This document shows positions 10,056-16,735 of a stretch of 64,000 nt of DNA, piece by piece. How positions within the stretch are numbered: the first letter of the stretch is position 1; every line of letters starts with the position of its first letter. Location: positions 10,410-74,409 of the forward strand of contig NZ_JBMOUD010000019.1 in NCBI RefSeq assembly GCF_049319665.1. The letters run 5' to 3'. The notes beneath the pieces were generated by a model. That model was given only the letters and a program-made list of their open reading frames with translations, had not been told where the DNA came from and did no database searches. The translations under genes were made by a program, and so were the position numbers. The DNA is from JBMOUD01 sp049319665. GTDB lineage: Bacteria; Pseudomonadota; Gammaproteobacteria; Enterobacterales; Enterobacteriaceae.

Positions 10056-10305
10056 CAATGTTGTCTGGAATATCAAGATAGCCGGGCATAGTACGCCTAG
10101 GGGCGCTCCGGTGAGCAAGCCCACTACGGCCCCAACGGTGTACTCTCCCTAATAACGGGCTTTGTTAGTTGTTTGCAGCCCTTAGACAATGTTGTCTGGT
10201 ATATCGAGATAGCCGGGCATAGTACGCCTAGGGGCGCTCCGGTGGGCAAGCCCACTACGGCCCCAACGGTGTACTCTCCCTAATAACGGGCTTTGTTAGT
10301 TGTCT
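10056..10305. repeat. 131-bp tandem direct repeat, two copies
   Basis: Copy 1 is 10056-10186 and copy 2 begins at 10187, both starting CAATGTTGTCTGG. They differ at only a few positions until about 10305, where copy 2 ends short. Each unit holds a nested hairpin: outer GGGGC/GCCCC around an inner GTGGGC-aa-GCCCAC (copy 1 has GTGAGC, one mismatch). Each ends with AATAACGGGCTTTGTTAGTT, in which TAAC/GTTA can pair. It lies directly after the efflux operon, so it may act in transcript ending or be a dispersed intergenic repeat. No open reading frame is preserved. Confidence 0.85.
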
Positions 10306-10313
10306 GTAACTGA

Positions 10314-10469
10314 TTATTTGCTTGAGCGACAATCTCGGCACCAACTTTGATTCGTGGCGCCAGAAGGAATCGTTCTGAATCCGAATAAGGTTTGTAATTC
10401 TCCTGCTGTACGCGCTGTAGTCTGCTTACAATTAGGGCAAGTATGTGGAAGGTTCACTGTTCCAACCAT
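10314..10469 (-). CDS. Small zinc-ribbon protein, 51 residues
   Basis: Minus-strand ATG at 10469, preceded by AAAGGAGATTGAAA, a strong ribosome-binding site at good spacing, and ending TAA at 10314. The 51-residue product has two CxxC knuckles, CPNC (residues 11-14) and CRDC (44-47), with the NQSWCRDC context seen in small zinc ribbons and in zinc-binding parts of HNH-type proteins. It lacks HNH catalytic residues, so nuclease activity is not suggested. It sits alone between the tandem repeat and a probable gene remnant. The function is unknown; a nucleic-acid- or protein-binding zinc ribbon is the natural guess. Confidence 0.7.
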   Translation of the reverse strand: MVGTVNLPHTCPNCKQTTARTAGELQTLFGFRTIPSGATNQSWCRDCRSSK

Positions 10470-10643
10470 TTTCAATCTCCTTTAAATGCTGCTGCGTTCT
10501 CTACTGATTTTTATTGCCATCTAATGCTCTATTTATTTAATTTAAAATAATATAGTGCTCTGAATTTATCGGCGTGAGACGTGGAAACTTGATAGTAACT
10601 TACAGCGCTGTAAGGGACGGTGGAAAATCAGGACTGCCGTTAA

Positions 10644-10804
10644 TCAAACTCCAATTGTTTTTAAAATAGGCGCTTCTTTCCTTCCGGCATATGGACTGTA
10701 ATTTTGCACTATGTCAGGTTTTAAGTGGATTTTTCCGTTACTAATGCGCTGAAAAGAGTAATAGAGCTTTCTGGTTCGCTGATTTCTAAAGTGATGTCAG
10801 CCAT
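10644..10804 (-). pseudogene. Probable remnant of a small gene, frameshifted
   Basis: From ATG 10804, with a possible Shine-Dalgarno CGAGG upstream, the first frame reads MADITLEISEPESSITLFSA and stops after 27 residues (TAA, 10721-10723). A second frame continues directly with KPDIVQNYSPYAGRKEAP and ends at TGA 10644. A one-base change would join them into about 53 residues. I cannot name the family. It may instead be a genuine 27-residue ORF or chance. Confidence 0.3.
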
Positions 10805-11240
10805 TTTAAACCTCGAGATTGAATGTAAATAGTCACTCGAGAAGTGTTGTCTGGAACGCTAATTCCTGCTGTGGATGTTCCCGCAGCAACATGACTTTAT
10901 TCCTATGAGATGGTGAATAAAATAGGCTGGATGAATTTACAGTGAGTTGTGGTGGGATCTGGAAGAGAGATCTCAGAAGTAGGATTTTAACTTTTTTTAG
11001 TTTTATTTTTTAGCTGGTGGGTAAATTATTTTATGTTCTTTTGCTATGCTCTCTCCAAAGGCAGTAAATTCGTTGATTTAGAACTCATTACACAACTATA
11101 TGCCTAAAATAAATATTGGAAATTTAATTTAATATCAATTGATTACAGCGAAATATTCAACAGATAGATTGCAAGTAGTGTTAGAATCTATAAGATCATT
11201 GTAGTGATTTTACTTTTGAACATAGAGACGACAGACAGCA
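10805..11240. other. AT-rich intergenic region of the accessory stretch
   Basis: About 430 bp with no credible gene. It has an inverted CTCGAG pair near 10812-10842 and a third occurrence of the short string TTGTCTGGAA that also heads the tandem repeat units. The last 200 bp are strongly AT-rich and presumably hold the promoter of the nuclease-like gene at 11241. Confidence 0.35.
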
Positions 11241-12128
11241 ATGAAATTCACTTCACAAGATATAAAATTATTTGATGAGATTTTCGTTAATGTGTATGGG
11301 GCTGGCTACATCTTAGATTTTTCAAACAAGACAATGAGAGAATTTTTCGAAGAAGAATTATCTATTGATATTGACAACGATATTTATAAGGATGATGGAA
11401 CTTCAAAAGCAAAACGTTTACGTTGCTTCATTAAAAAGTCTGATCGCGAAACTGTTTTAGTAGTTTTAGATAAGCTCTGGGCGTACCGCAAAACAATGAA
11501 AGTACCCCCGATGATGCCGACCGATGAAATATCATATTCACATCTAATAGAAAGATTGAAAAATGTAGATATTATCTCATCTGTCGGTATAGCTCCTCCT
11601 ACGCTCGAAAGAACCAATGCTCCTAATTACCTATATTTTATTAGCGAATTAGAAACGATGAAAATGATGACTCCTCAACAACGAGGCTATCGTTTCGAAA
11701 TTTGGCTTAACGAGCTGTTTTCTGCATTTCGCCTCTTACCCAATCCTAGCTTTAGAATTATAGGCGAACAAATTGATGGCAGTTTTCTCTTACATAATGA
11801 AACCTATCTTGTTGAAGCAAAATGGCATAGCCAGAAAACATCCGCACCAGATTTGCATATATTCCAATCTAAACTTGATCAAAAGGCTACATGGACTCGT
11901 GGAGTGTTCATCAGTTGGCAAGGATTTTCATCTGAAGCATTTGAAGCATGGGGAAAAAATAAACGTATTATCTGCATCACTGGTTATGATCTGTACCATA
12001 TGCTAAATAATAATATTAGTTTGATTGAGCTTATTGAAAAGAAAATACGCCATGCAGCTGAAAGAGGTGAGTATTTTATAAGCATTGATAAGCTTTATCC
12101 GGGTTTGAAGTTTATTAATAATAAATGA
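11241..12128 (+). CDS. Putative defence nuclease: AbiJ-NTD3-like N-terminus plus Mrr-type PD-(D/E)XK domain
   Basis: 295 residues. Residues about 5-85 (GYILDFSNKTMREFF near 22-36, then IYKDDGTSKAKRLRCF near 48-63) resemble the N-terminal domain shared by AbiJ-type abortive-infection and related phage-defence proteins. Residues about 148-255 look like an Mrr/restriction-endonuclease fold: RGYRFEIWLNELF is a helix with E153, then QIDG with D179, strand YLVEAKW with E192 and K194, and Q209 in the following helix. That gives a complete D...ExK set, so an active DNA nuclease is plausible. The gene stands alone with no methylase, is AT-rich compared with the flanking operons, and has a weak ribosome-binding site. 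The fold call is by eye; the defence role is inferred from domain pairing. Confidence 0.6.
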   Translation: MKFTSQDIKLFDEIFVNVYGAGYILDFSNKTMREFFEEELSIDIDNDIYKDDGTSKAKRLRCFIKKSDRETVLVVLDKLWAYRKTMKVPPMMPTDEISYSHLIERLKNVDIISSVGIAPPTLERTNAPNYLYFISELETMKMMTPQQRGYRFEIWLNELFSAFRLLPNPSFRIIGEQIDGSFLLHNETYLVEAKWHSQKTSAPDLHIFQSKLDQKATWTRGVFISWQGFSSEAFEAWGKNKRIICITGYDLYHMLNNNISLIELIEKKIRHAAERGEYFISIDKLYPGLKFINNK

Positions 12129-12183
12129 TTTGTTGAAGTATATTAGCATGAAAACATTTATTACATGCTAACTCTCCGTTTAA

Positions 12184-12209
12184 AGCCGCCCAAAACCCTG
12201 TGGGCGGCT
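12184..12209. terminator. Strong hairpin between the convergent nuclease and hcp genes
   Basis: An 8-bp perfect stem AGCCGCCC (12184-12191) / GGGCGGCT (12202-12209). No long T-tract follows on either strand; the minus side has TTTAAA. It sits between two convergent genes, which fits a bidirectional terminator. Confidence 0.5.
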
Positions 12210-12279
12210 CAGTACCAAAAACGGATGTAATAAATTAATTAGCCGGGAGCTATATCAGTGGAGTTAGCTCGCCAGCGTA

Positions 12280-12759
12280 TTATGCTGTTACTCTATTGTT
12301 CCATGAATCCTTGTGGATGATATTACCATCACAATATTTCCATGTTATTGACTCATAGCGCATCTGAATATTTTCCAAATGCGTTCCTGTTACACCGCTC
12401 TGGTGTAGGTGCGGAGTGATTGCTGTAATTTTAACGTTTTCTAAGAAAATATTAAAATATTCACTTTCTATTCCTGACTCTAAAATTCGATACATTTTTA
12501 TCGTTGCTGTTTTTAGCGTTATACCGGTACTTAACGCTCGATATAATAAAGGTGTGGATTTATCGAATTCTTTTTGAAAGACAAAAGGCTCATGAACTCT
12601 TGTCCCTGTTAGCTTTCCTGTATGCGCATCTGCTGGGATAAACATGTTATGCGTTACAGTTCTTAATTCTATTGCACCAACTCTTCCTGTGACGAGTGAG
12701 TCACCTACAATTGGAGAACCGTTCTCATCCACTAAGAAAAGATAAGCTGGATTTGACAT
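12280..12759 (-). CDS. hcp: Hcp family type VI secretion protein (orphan)
   Basis: 159 residues of the Hcp1 family, the hexameric ring protein that forms the T6SS inner tube and carries effectors in its lumen. Visible family features are the N-terminal strand AYLFLVDENGSPI, the VHEPFVFQKEFDKSTPLLYRA core with its HEPF/FQKEFDKSTP motif, and the C-terminal YESITWKYCDGNIIHKDSWN. The ribosome-binding site AAGGA lies well placed before ATG 12759. No other T6SS structural gene is in the window, so this is an orphan hcp serving an apparatus elsewhere. It lies downstream of two paralogous two-gene modules on the same strand, typical for Hcp-linked effector/immunity genes. Confidence 0.88.
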   Translation of the reverse strand: MSNPAYLFLVDENGSPIVGDSLVTGRVGAIELRTVTHNMFIPADAHTGKLTGTRVHEPFVFQKEFDKSTPLLYRALSTGITLKTATIKMYRILESGIESEYFNIFLENVKITAITPHLHQSGVTGTHLENIQMRYESITWKYCDGNIIHKDSWNNRVTA

Positions 12760-12803
12760 ATATATATCCTTATATAATGAAAATGGTAATTATATTTGAG
12801 TAT

Positions 12804-13046
12804 TTACTCCCTACGTTTTAACTTATCAATTGTTTTGGATAATAGATAAATGAATAGTAACCAGAGCGACATACAGACGAATTTTAAAGGCCAAGGTTCA
12901 AAAAGCATAATGCAAAGTATAGAACCAATCACAACTAATGGCCCAATAATAAAATCAAATGCTTGATTAAGCATAAATATTGTTGCCTGTTTAATTTTAA
13001 TAATCAAGCCTATAATAAATCTATAATTGTTTTTATTGTTAGGCAT
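12804..13046 (-). CDS. Small two-helix membrane protein, putative immunity protein of the downstream pair
   Basis: 80 residues with two predicted membrane helices (about 33-51 and 57-74) and a charged C-terminus DKLKRRE. Its ATG lies inside the last codons of the upstream 216-residue gene (8-bp overlap), so translation is coupled. In position and topology it corresponds to the 71-residue protein of the neighbouring module, although the sequences have diverged. A small membrane protein coupled to a putative membrane-active toxin fits an immunity protein that neutralises a pore former in the inner membrane. This is inference from layout and topology. Confidence 0.65.
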   Translation of the reverse strand: MPNNKNNYRFIIGLIIKIKQATIFMLNQAFDFIIGPLVVIGSILCIMLFEPWPLKFVCMSLWLLFIYLLSKTIDKLKRRE

Positions 13047-13689
13047 TTATTTTCTTCCCAACCAGTTCGATTATTTTTTTAAATGTTGTATCGCCATGTG
13101 TTTTCCTTGCATGGATAGCATCTACAAATGGTTTTACTGCAGGTTCAATCAAAAAGTAAAGTAGGTCATAATCTTTGGGTCTTAAAATAGCATATATTTC
13201 TGGGTTGTTTTGTTGAAGATCTTCTGATGTTCTTATCGAACGTTCTATCATCCCCCCTAACAGCAGCACTGTACTTAATATTGCTATGGGCTTTGTACTA
13301 CTCGTTGCTGCAATAAATGAAACTCGTTCAAGTACGGCAGAAGTAATCTTAGCAATTATTGTATTCGTAACCATTCTACCAATAATAGAGGAGATAATAG
13401 CCCTATATACTTTGTCTTGATCTGACTCCGGCACGGACTGATTAAAGGTATCAAATATATTTGATATGGACTCCATTATACTTTCACGATTAAGAATGTC
13501 ATTTTTAATCGCTGTTGCCATTCTTATTCTTTCTGTTCCGTGTCGATACCTGGATTCAGTATCAAGATAACCATATACTAAATATCCGAAATCAAGCGGT
13601 ACCGTCAATGCCCCATTTATTAGCCCGGTGATCGAGTCGGGAGATAAAATTATATTGGCTATCCGTGTTGCTATATCATTAACATCCAT
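13039..13689 (-). CDS. Putative T6SS effector, membrane-active (copy 2 of a paralogous pair)
   Basis: 216 residues, no signal peptide, ATG preceded by AAAGGA. It is clearly paralogous to the equally long protein at 14158-14808. Shared blocks include GLINGALTVPLDFGYL (about 22-37), ERIRMATAI, FNQSVPE, GRMVTNTIIAK, LLLGGMIERSIRTSE (about 142-156), and a conserved end LRPKDYDLLYFLIEP. Several hydrophobic or amphipathic helices (about 20-36, 95-120, 125-148) suggest membrane insertion without secretion by Sec. The size, paired small membrane protein and linkage to hcp recall the ion-selective pore effector Ssp6 with immunity protein Sip6 of Serratia; I have not aligned them. The function is unproven. 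Confidence 0.6.
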   Translation of the reverse strand: MDVNDIATRIANIILSPDSITGLINGALTVPLDFGYLVYGYLDTESRYRHGTERIRMATAIKNDILNRESIMESISNIFDTFNQSVPESDQDKVYRAIISSIIGRMVTNTIIAKITSAVLERVSFIAATSSTKPIAILSTVLLLGGMIERSIRTSEDLQQNNPEIYAILRPKDYDLLYFLIEPAVKPFVDAIHARKTHGDTTFKKIIELVGKKINA

Positions 13690-13955
13690 TGTGATAATCC
13701 TTTACTTATCCGTGTCCTAGTTGCCTATTTATTGAATTGTAGTTGACACATTACTCCTGACCAGATCTAAATTCAATTAGACATTCACCGAGTAATATAT
13801 TGCATATAACATACATTGGATAGTTTGGTGAAATGTATCGTACTATCGGAGAAAAGAATAAAAGAGGCTGATTTCATCGGCGTGAAAAAATCCGAGTTAA
13901 AGACTCTCGTTCATACTCATACAGGTTGAGCCTCGAAAATAACCTGATCTCGGTA

Positions 13956-14171
13956 TTACTCAGGCCTATCTGGCAATATCTTACCGATGATGTAGACAAC
14001 CAACACCGACAAACCAATGGCTATAAATCTTTCATGCCAGGTTTCATAATGGAAGAACCAGTAGCAGCATACAAAGAAAAGCAGGCCACCCAATAGTGAC
14101 GCACCGGTTTCAATTAGCGTGTGAAAAACTCTCCTACCTAAACTCAATTTCACTGGTTCATTTTTTCGCAT
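13956..14171 (-). CDS. Small two-helix membrane protein, putative immunity protein of the upstream pair
   Basis: 71 residues from ATG 14171, preceded by GAGAG at good distance; an in-frame GTG at 14180 would add three residues. It overlaps the end of the 216-residue gene by 14 bp. Two predicted membrane helices cover about residues 20-40 and 46-64 (GASLLGGLLFFVCCYWFF and FIAIGLSVLVVYIIGKIL), with short charged ends. The arrangement repeats that of the 13039/12804 pair. I read it as an immunity partner; a transport or accessory role is not excluded. Confidence 0.65.
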   Translation of the reverse strand: MRKNEPVKLSLGRRVFHTLIETGASLLGGLLFFVCCYWFFHYETWHERFIAIGLSVLVVYIIGKILPDRPE

Positions 14172-14808
14172 TAATTTCACTCTCTACCATATTGATAATT
14201 TGGTCAAAAGCTGGTTTTCCTTGATTTCTTTTTACGTTAAGTGCCTCGACAAAAGGATTTAAAACTGGTTCGGCAAGAAAGTAAAGTAAGTCATAGTTTT
14301 GGGGCCTTAACGCACTGTAGACTTCTGGACTATTTAGTTGCAGACGTTCTGAAGTATAGACACTCCGTTCAGCCATTCCTCCTGCTAACAGTACATTTCC
14401 AATCAATCCCCCTTTAATTTTTATAAAGACGGTGCTTCGTTGTGTAATGATAGCTGCAAGTTTTGAGGAAATGATCGAGTTTGTTAGTGTCCTGCCAGCT
14501 ATTGCAGCGGTTGTTTTACTGTACATTGCATTCTGCTTTTCCTCGGGTACATCCTTGTTAAAGAGCCTAAGAACCGTTTCAATAGTATTTTTGATATTTT
14601 GGTTTTCAAGAATTCCGTAACGGATGGCGCTCACCATTCGGATCTTATCCGTTTCGCGCAGGCGCCGACTATCTGTATCAATAAAACCAAATGCTAGATA
14701 ACCGATATCGGTTGGAACGGATAAAATACCGTTGATAAGACCCACAGCTGTCTCTGGGGAAAGGAGAATTTTAGCTATACGCTTAGCTATATCAACGTTG
14801 CTTGGCAT
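14158..14808 (-). CDS. Putative T6SS effector, membrane-active (copy 1 of a paralogous pair)
   Basis: 216 residues, paralogue of 13039-13689 with similarity along the full length: DIAKRIAKILLSPETAVGLI at the start, then VPTDIGYLAFGFIDTDSR, FNKDVPEEKQN, GRTLTNSIIS, LLAGGMAERSVYTSE and LRPQNYDLLYFLAEP. The glycine-rich hydrophobic stretch at about 130-150 and another at about 15-40 could insert in membranes. There is no signal peptide. It is the first gene of the minus-strand cluster ending in hcp. Duplication followed by divergence of both the large and small genes suggests selection for two specificities, as for toxin/immunity pairs. The family is not named with certainty. Confidence 0.6.
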   Translation of the reverse strand: MPSNVDIAKRIAKILLSPETAVGLINGILSVPTDIGYLAFGFIDTDSRRLRETDKIRMVSAIRYGILENQNIKNTIETVLRLFNKDVPEEKQNAMYSKTTAAIAGRTLTNSIISSKLAAIITQRSTVFIKIKGGLIGNVLLAGGMAERSVYTSERLQLNSPEVYSALRPQNYDLLYFLAEPVLNPFVEALNVKRNQGKPAFDQIINMVESEINAKK

Positions 14809-14983
14809 GAGAGATCTCTTTTCATTTTTTAGTCATGGCGCAACAGGATAAAGCCTAAGACTGGAACATAAAAGAGAAGCTGTCTAGTGTGATTCTTCTG
14901 AAAATAATGCATAGAGATTTTCATAAAACGATGAAAGTCGCGATATCAAAAGTTTATATCCCATAATTGACTGTCGTGATCCT

Positions 14984-15247
14984 ATGCTTGACCAGAGTGG
15001 CGTCGACTCCCGAGGCCTCTTAATAGAGACTATTTTAATGGTGTATCAAACTGTCAGTGAAACGATCATCAAATCCATCATTGATGACTACTCGAAAGTG
15101 AACGAAACTAAATTTAATATAGGGTGGGCATTGCATGAATGCAATTTGCCATATTTGTCGGAAGATCAGAAAGAGTTACTCAATAATGCTAAAGAAGTCT
15201 GTGAGGCAGCGCTTAAGCATCCTCATCGATTCTTAAATAGATTATAA
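14984..15247 (+). CDS. Small hypothetical protein
   Basis: 87 residues from ATG 14984. An internal ATG at residue 19 (15038) is an alternative start; neither has a strong ribosome-binding site. The product is soluble, helical and mildly acidic, with the stretch LSEDQKELLNNAKEVCEAAL near the end. There is no signal peptide, membrane segment or motif I recognise. It stands alone between the divergent putative effector cluster and the convergent second efflux operon. It may be a small helical regulator or adaptor, or a remnant; function unknown. Confidence 0.5.
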   Translation: MLDQSGVDSRGLLIETILMVYQTVSETIIKSIIDDYSKVNETKFNIGWALHECNLPYLSEDQKELLNNAKEVCEAALKHPHRFLNRL

Positions 15248-15283
15248 TTACCCTATGTTTGTGCATTGCTCTATGGCCAAACA

Positions 15284-15309
15284 ACAACGCCAGCCCCTGC
15301 TGGCGTTGT
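15284..15309 (-). terminator. Terminator of the second efflux operon
   Basis: A perfect 11-bp stem ACAACGCCAGC (15284-15294) / GCTGGCGTTGT (15299-15309) with a 4-nt loop. It is followed on the minus strand by TTGTTTGG and lies 17 bp past the stop of the outer-membrane factor gene. Confidence 0.8.
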
Positions 15310-15325
15310 CCCTAAAAGTTACACT

Positions 15326-16735
15326 CTATTTCTTCCAGCCGCCGCCAAGTGCTTTAAACAGGTTAATGTCCTGATTAAGTTGCCCCAGTTTGGTGGTGAT
15401 TAAGGTCTGTTGCGCTGAGTACAGCGAGCGTTGGGCGACAAGTACGGTCAGGTAATTATCTACGCCGCTGGTAAAGCGCAGTTGCGCCAGTGAGTAATTC
15501 CGCTGGTTGGCGTCTTCTTCTTGTTGAATGGACGTCAACTGATCGTTATAGGTCGCTTCACCCGCCAGTCCGTCAGAGACCTCCTGGAATGCCGTTTGAA
15601 TGGCTTTCTCGTAGTTGGCGATCTCAATCTTTTTGGTGTCTTTGGCGATGTGCAGATTTGCCAGATTTACGCCACCGTCAAAGATTGGCACGCTGATCGA
15701 CGGAATAAACGACCAGGCGCCGCTGCCACCGTGGAACAGGTCGCTTAGGCTGCTGCTTTCTGTTCCTGCTGTTCCGGTCAGGGTGATCCTTGGGAAGAAG
15801 GCGGCGCGAGCGGCACCGATATCGGCATTGGCCGCTTTTAACGTATGCTCGGCGGCAATAATATCTGGCCGACGTGTCAGCAGGTCTGAAGGTAATCCCG
15901 CCGGTGTGGCTGGGAAGTTCCAGTGTTGATTGAGCGTTGCGTTCGCCAGCAGCCGTGGCGGAATGGTGGTGCCAACCAGTAAGGTGAGAGCGTCAATATC
16001 TTGGCGCACCTGACGCGTATATTGTGCAATATCGGCCTGTGCGCTGCGCACGGTCATTTCCGCTTGTGCTAAATCCTGCGCTGTCGAGATCCCGCCATCA
16101 TAGCTGCGTTTAGTCAGATCATAAGAATCCTGTTGGCTTTTCGCGGTATCGACCGCCAGTTTTAGCAGATCGCTATCCGCCGCCAGACTCAAATATCCTG
16201 AAGCAACTTGAGATACCAGACTGATCTGCGTCGCCCGCTGGGTCGCAGCGGTCGCGAGATAGGTTTCTAATCCCTTATCACGCAGGCTACGCACGCGGCC
16301 AAACAAGTCCAGCTCGTAAGACGAAACGCCTAAATTCGCGCTGAACTGGTTGCTGATCGTACCGTTTGGCCCGGCAGAGCCGACGCCTGCCGGTAAACGT
16401 TGAACGCTTTTACTGCCGTTAGCATCCAAGGTTGGGAATAACGCCGCTCGGTCAATCTGGAACGCGGCGCGCGCCGTATCGACGTTTAATGCCGCGACCC
16501 GAAGGTCACGGTTATTTTTCAGTGATAAGGCGATTAACTGCTGCATATCGGGCTGGTTAAAGAATTGGCTCCAACCGATATCTTCTGTTGGTGAAGTATT
16601 GACTCCCTTAGCGGTGTTCCAGTTGCTGGCAACCGGAAGCGCAGGGCGCTGATATTTTGGCTCCATAGTACAGCCCGCTAATACCAATAGGGTCAGCATA
16701 GACACCACTGGCCGGGCAAAGCGCGCTTTATTCAT
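15326..16735 (-). CDS. RND efflux outer-membrane factor lipoprotein (second system)
   Basis: 469 residues from ATG 16735, chosen because GAGGAG stands eight bases upstream and the signal peptide then has normal length; an upstream in-frame start at 16750 would add five residues. Lipobox VLAG-C22, followed by TMEPKYQRPALP. Two OEP domains follow, with the repeat signature LLTRRPDIIAAEHTLKAANA and the C-terminal NLFKALGGGW. It is the channel of the tripartite pump encoded with the next two genes. The ATG overlaps the end of the RND gene (ATGAATAA, 8 bp). It is a distinct paralogue of the OMF at 8583, not a recent duplicate. Confidence 0.92.
   Translation of the reverse strand: MNKARFARPVVSMLTLLVLAGCTMEPKYQRPALPVASNWNTAKGVNTSPTEDIGWSQFFNQPDMQQLIALSLKNNRDLRVAALNVDTARAAFQIDRAALFPTLDANGSKSVQRLPAGVGSAGPNGTISNQFSANLGVSSYELDLFGRVRSLRDKGLETYLATAATQRATQISLVSQVASGYLSLAADSDLLKLAVDTAKSQQDSYDLTKRSYDGGISTAQDLAQAEMTVRSAQADIAQYTRQVRQDIDALTLLVGTTIPPRLLANATLNQHWNFPATPAGLPSDLLTRRPDIIAAEHTLKAANADIGAARAAFFPRITLTGTAGTESSSLSDLFHGGSGAWSFIPSISVPIFDGGVNLANLHIAKDTKKIEIANYEKAIQTAFQEVSDGLAGEATYNDQLTSIQQEEDANQRNYSLAQLRFTSGVDNYLTVLVAQRSLYSAQQTLITTKLGQLNQDINLFKALGGGWKK

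Noticed and set aside
10056..10305. CRISPR-like repeat pair
   Set aside because: Units are 131 bp in direct contact without spacers, so it is a tandem duplication and not a CRISPR array.
11241..12128. Type II restriction-modification system
   Set aside because: No methyltransferase or specificity gene is adjacent; the domain layout fits a stand-alone defence or type IV-like nuclease.
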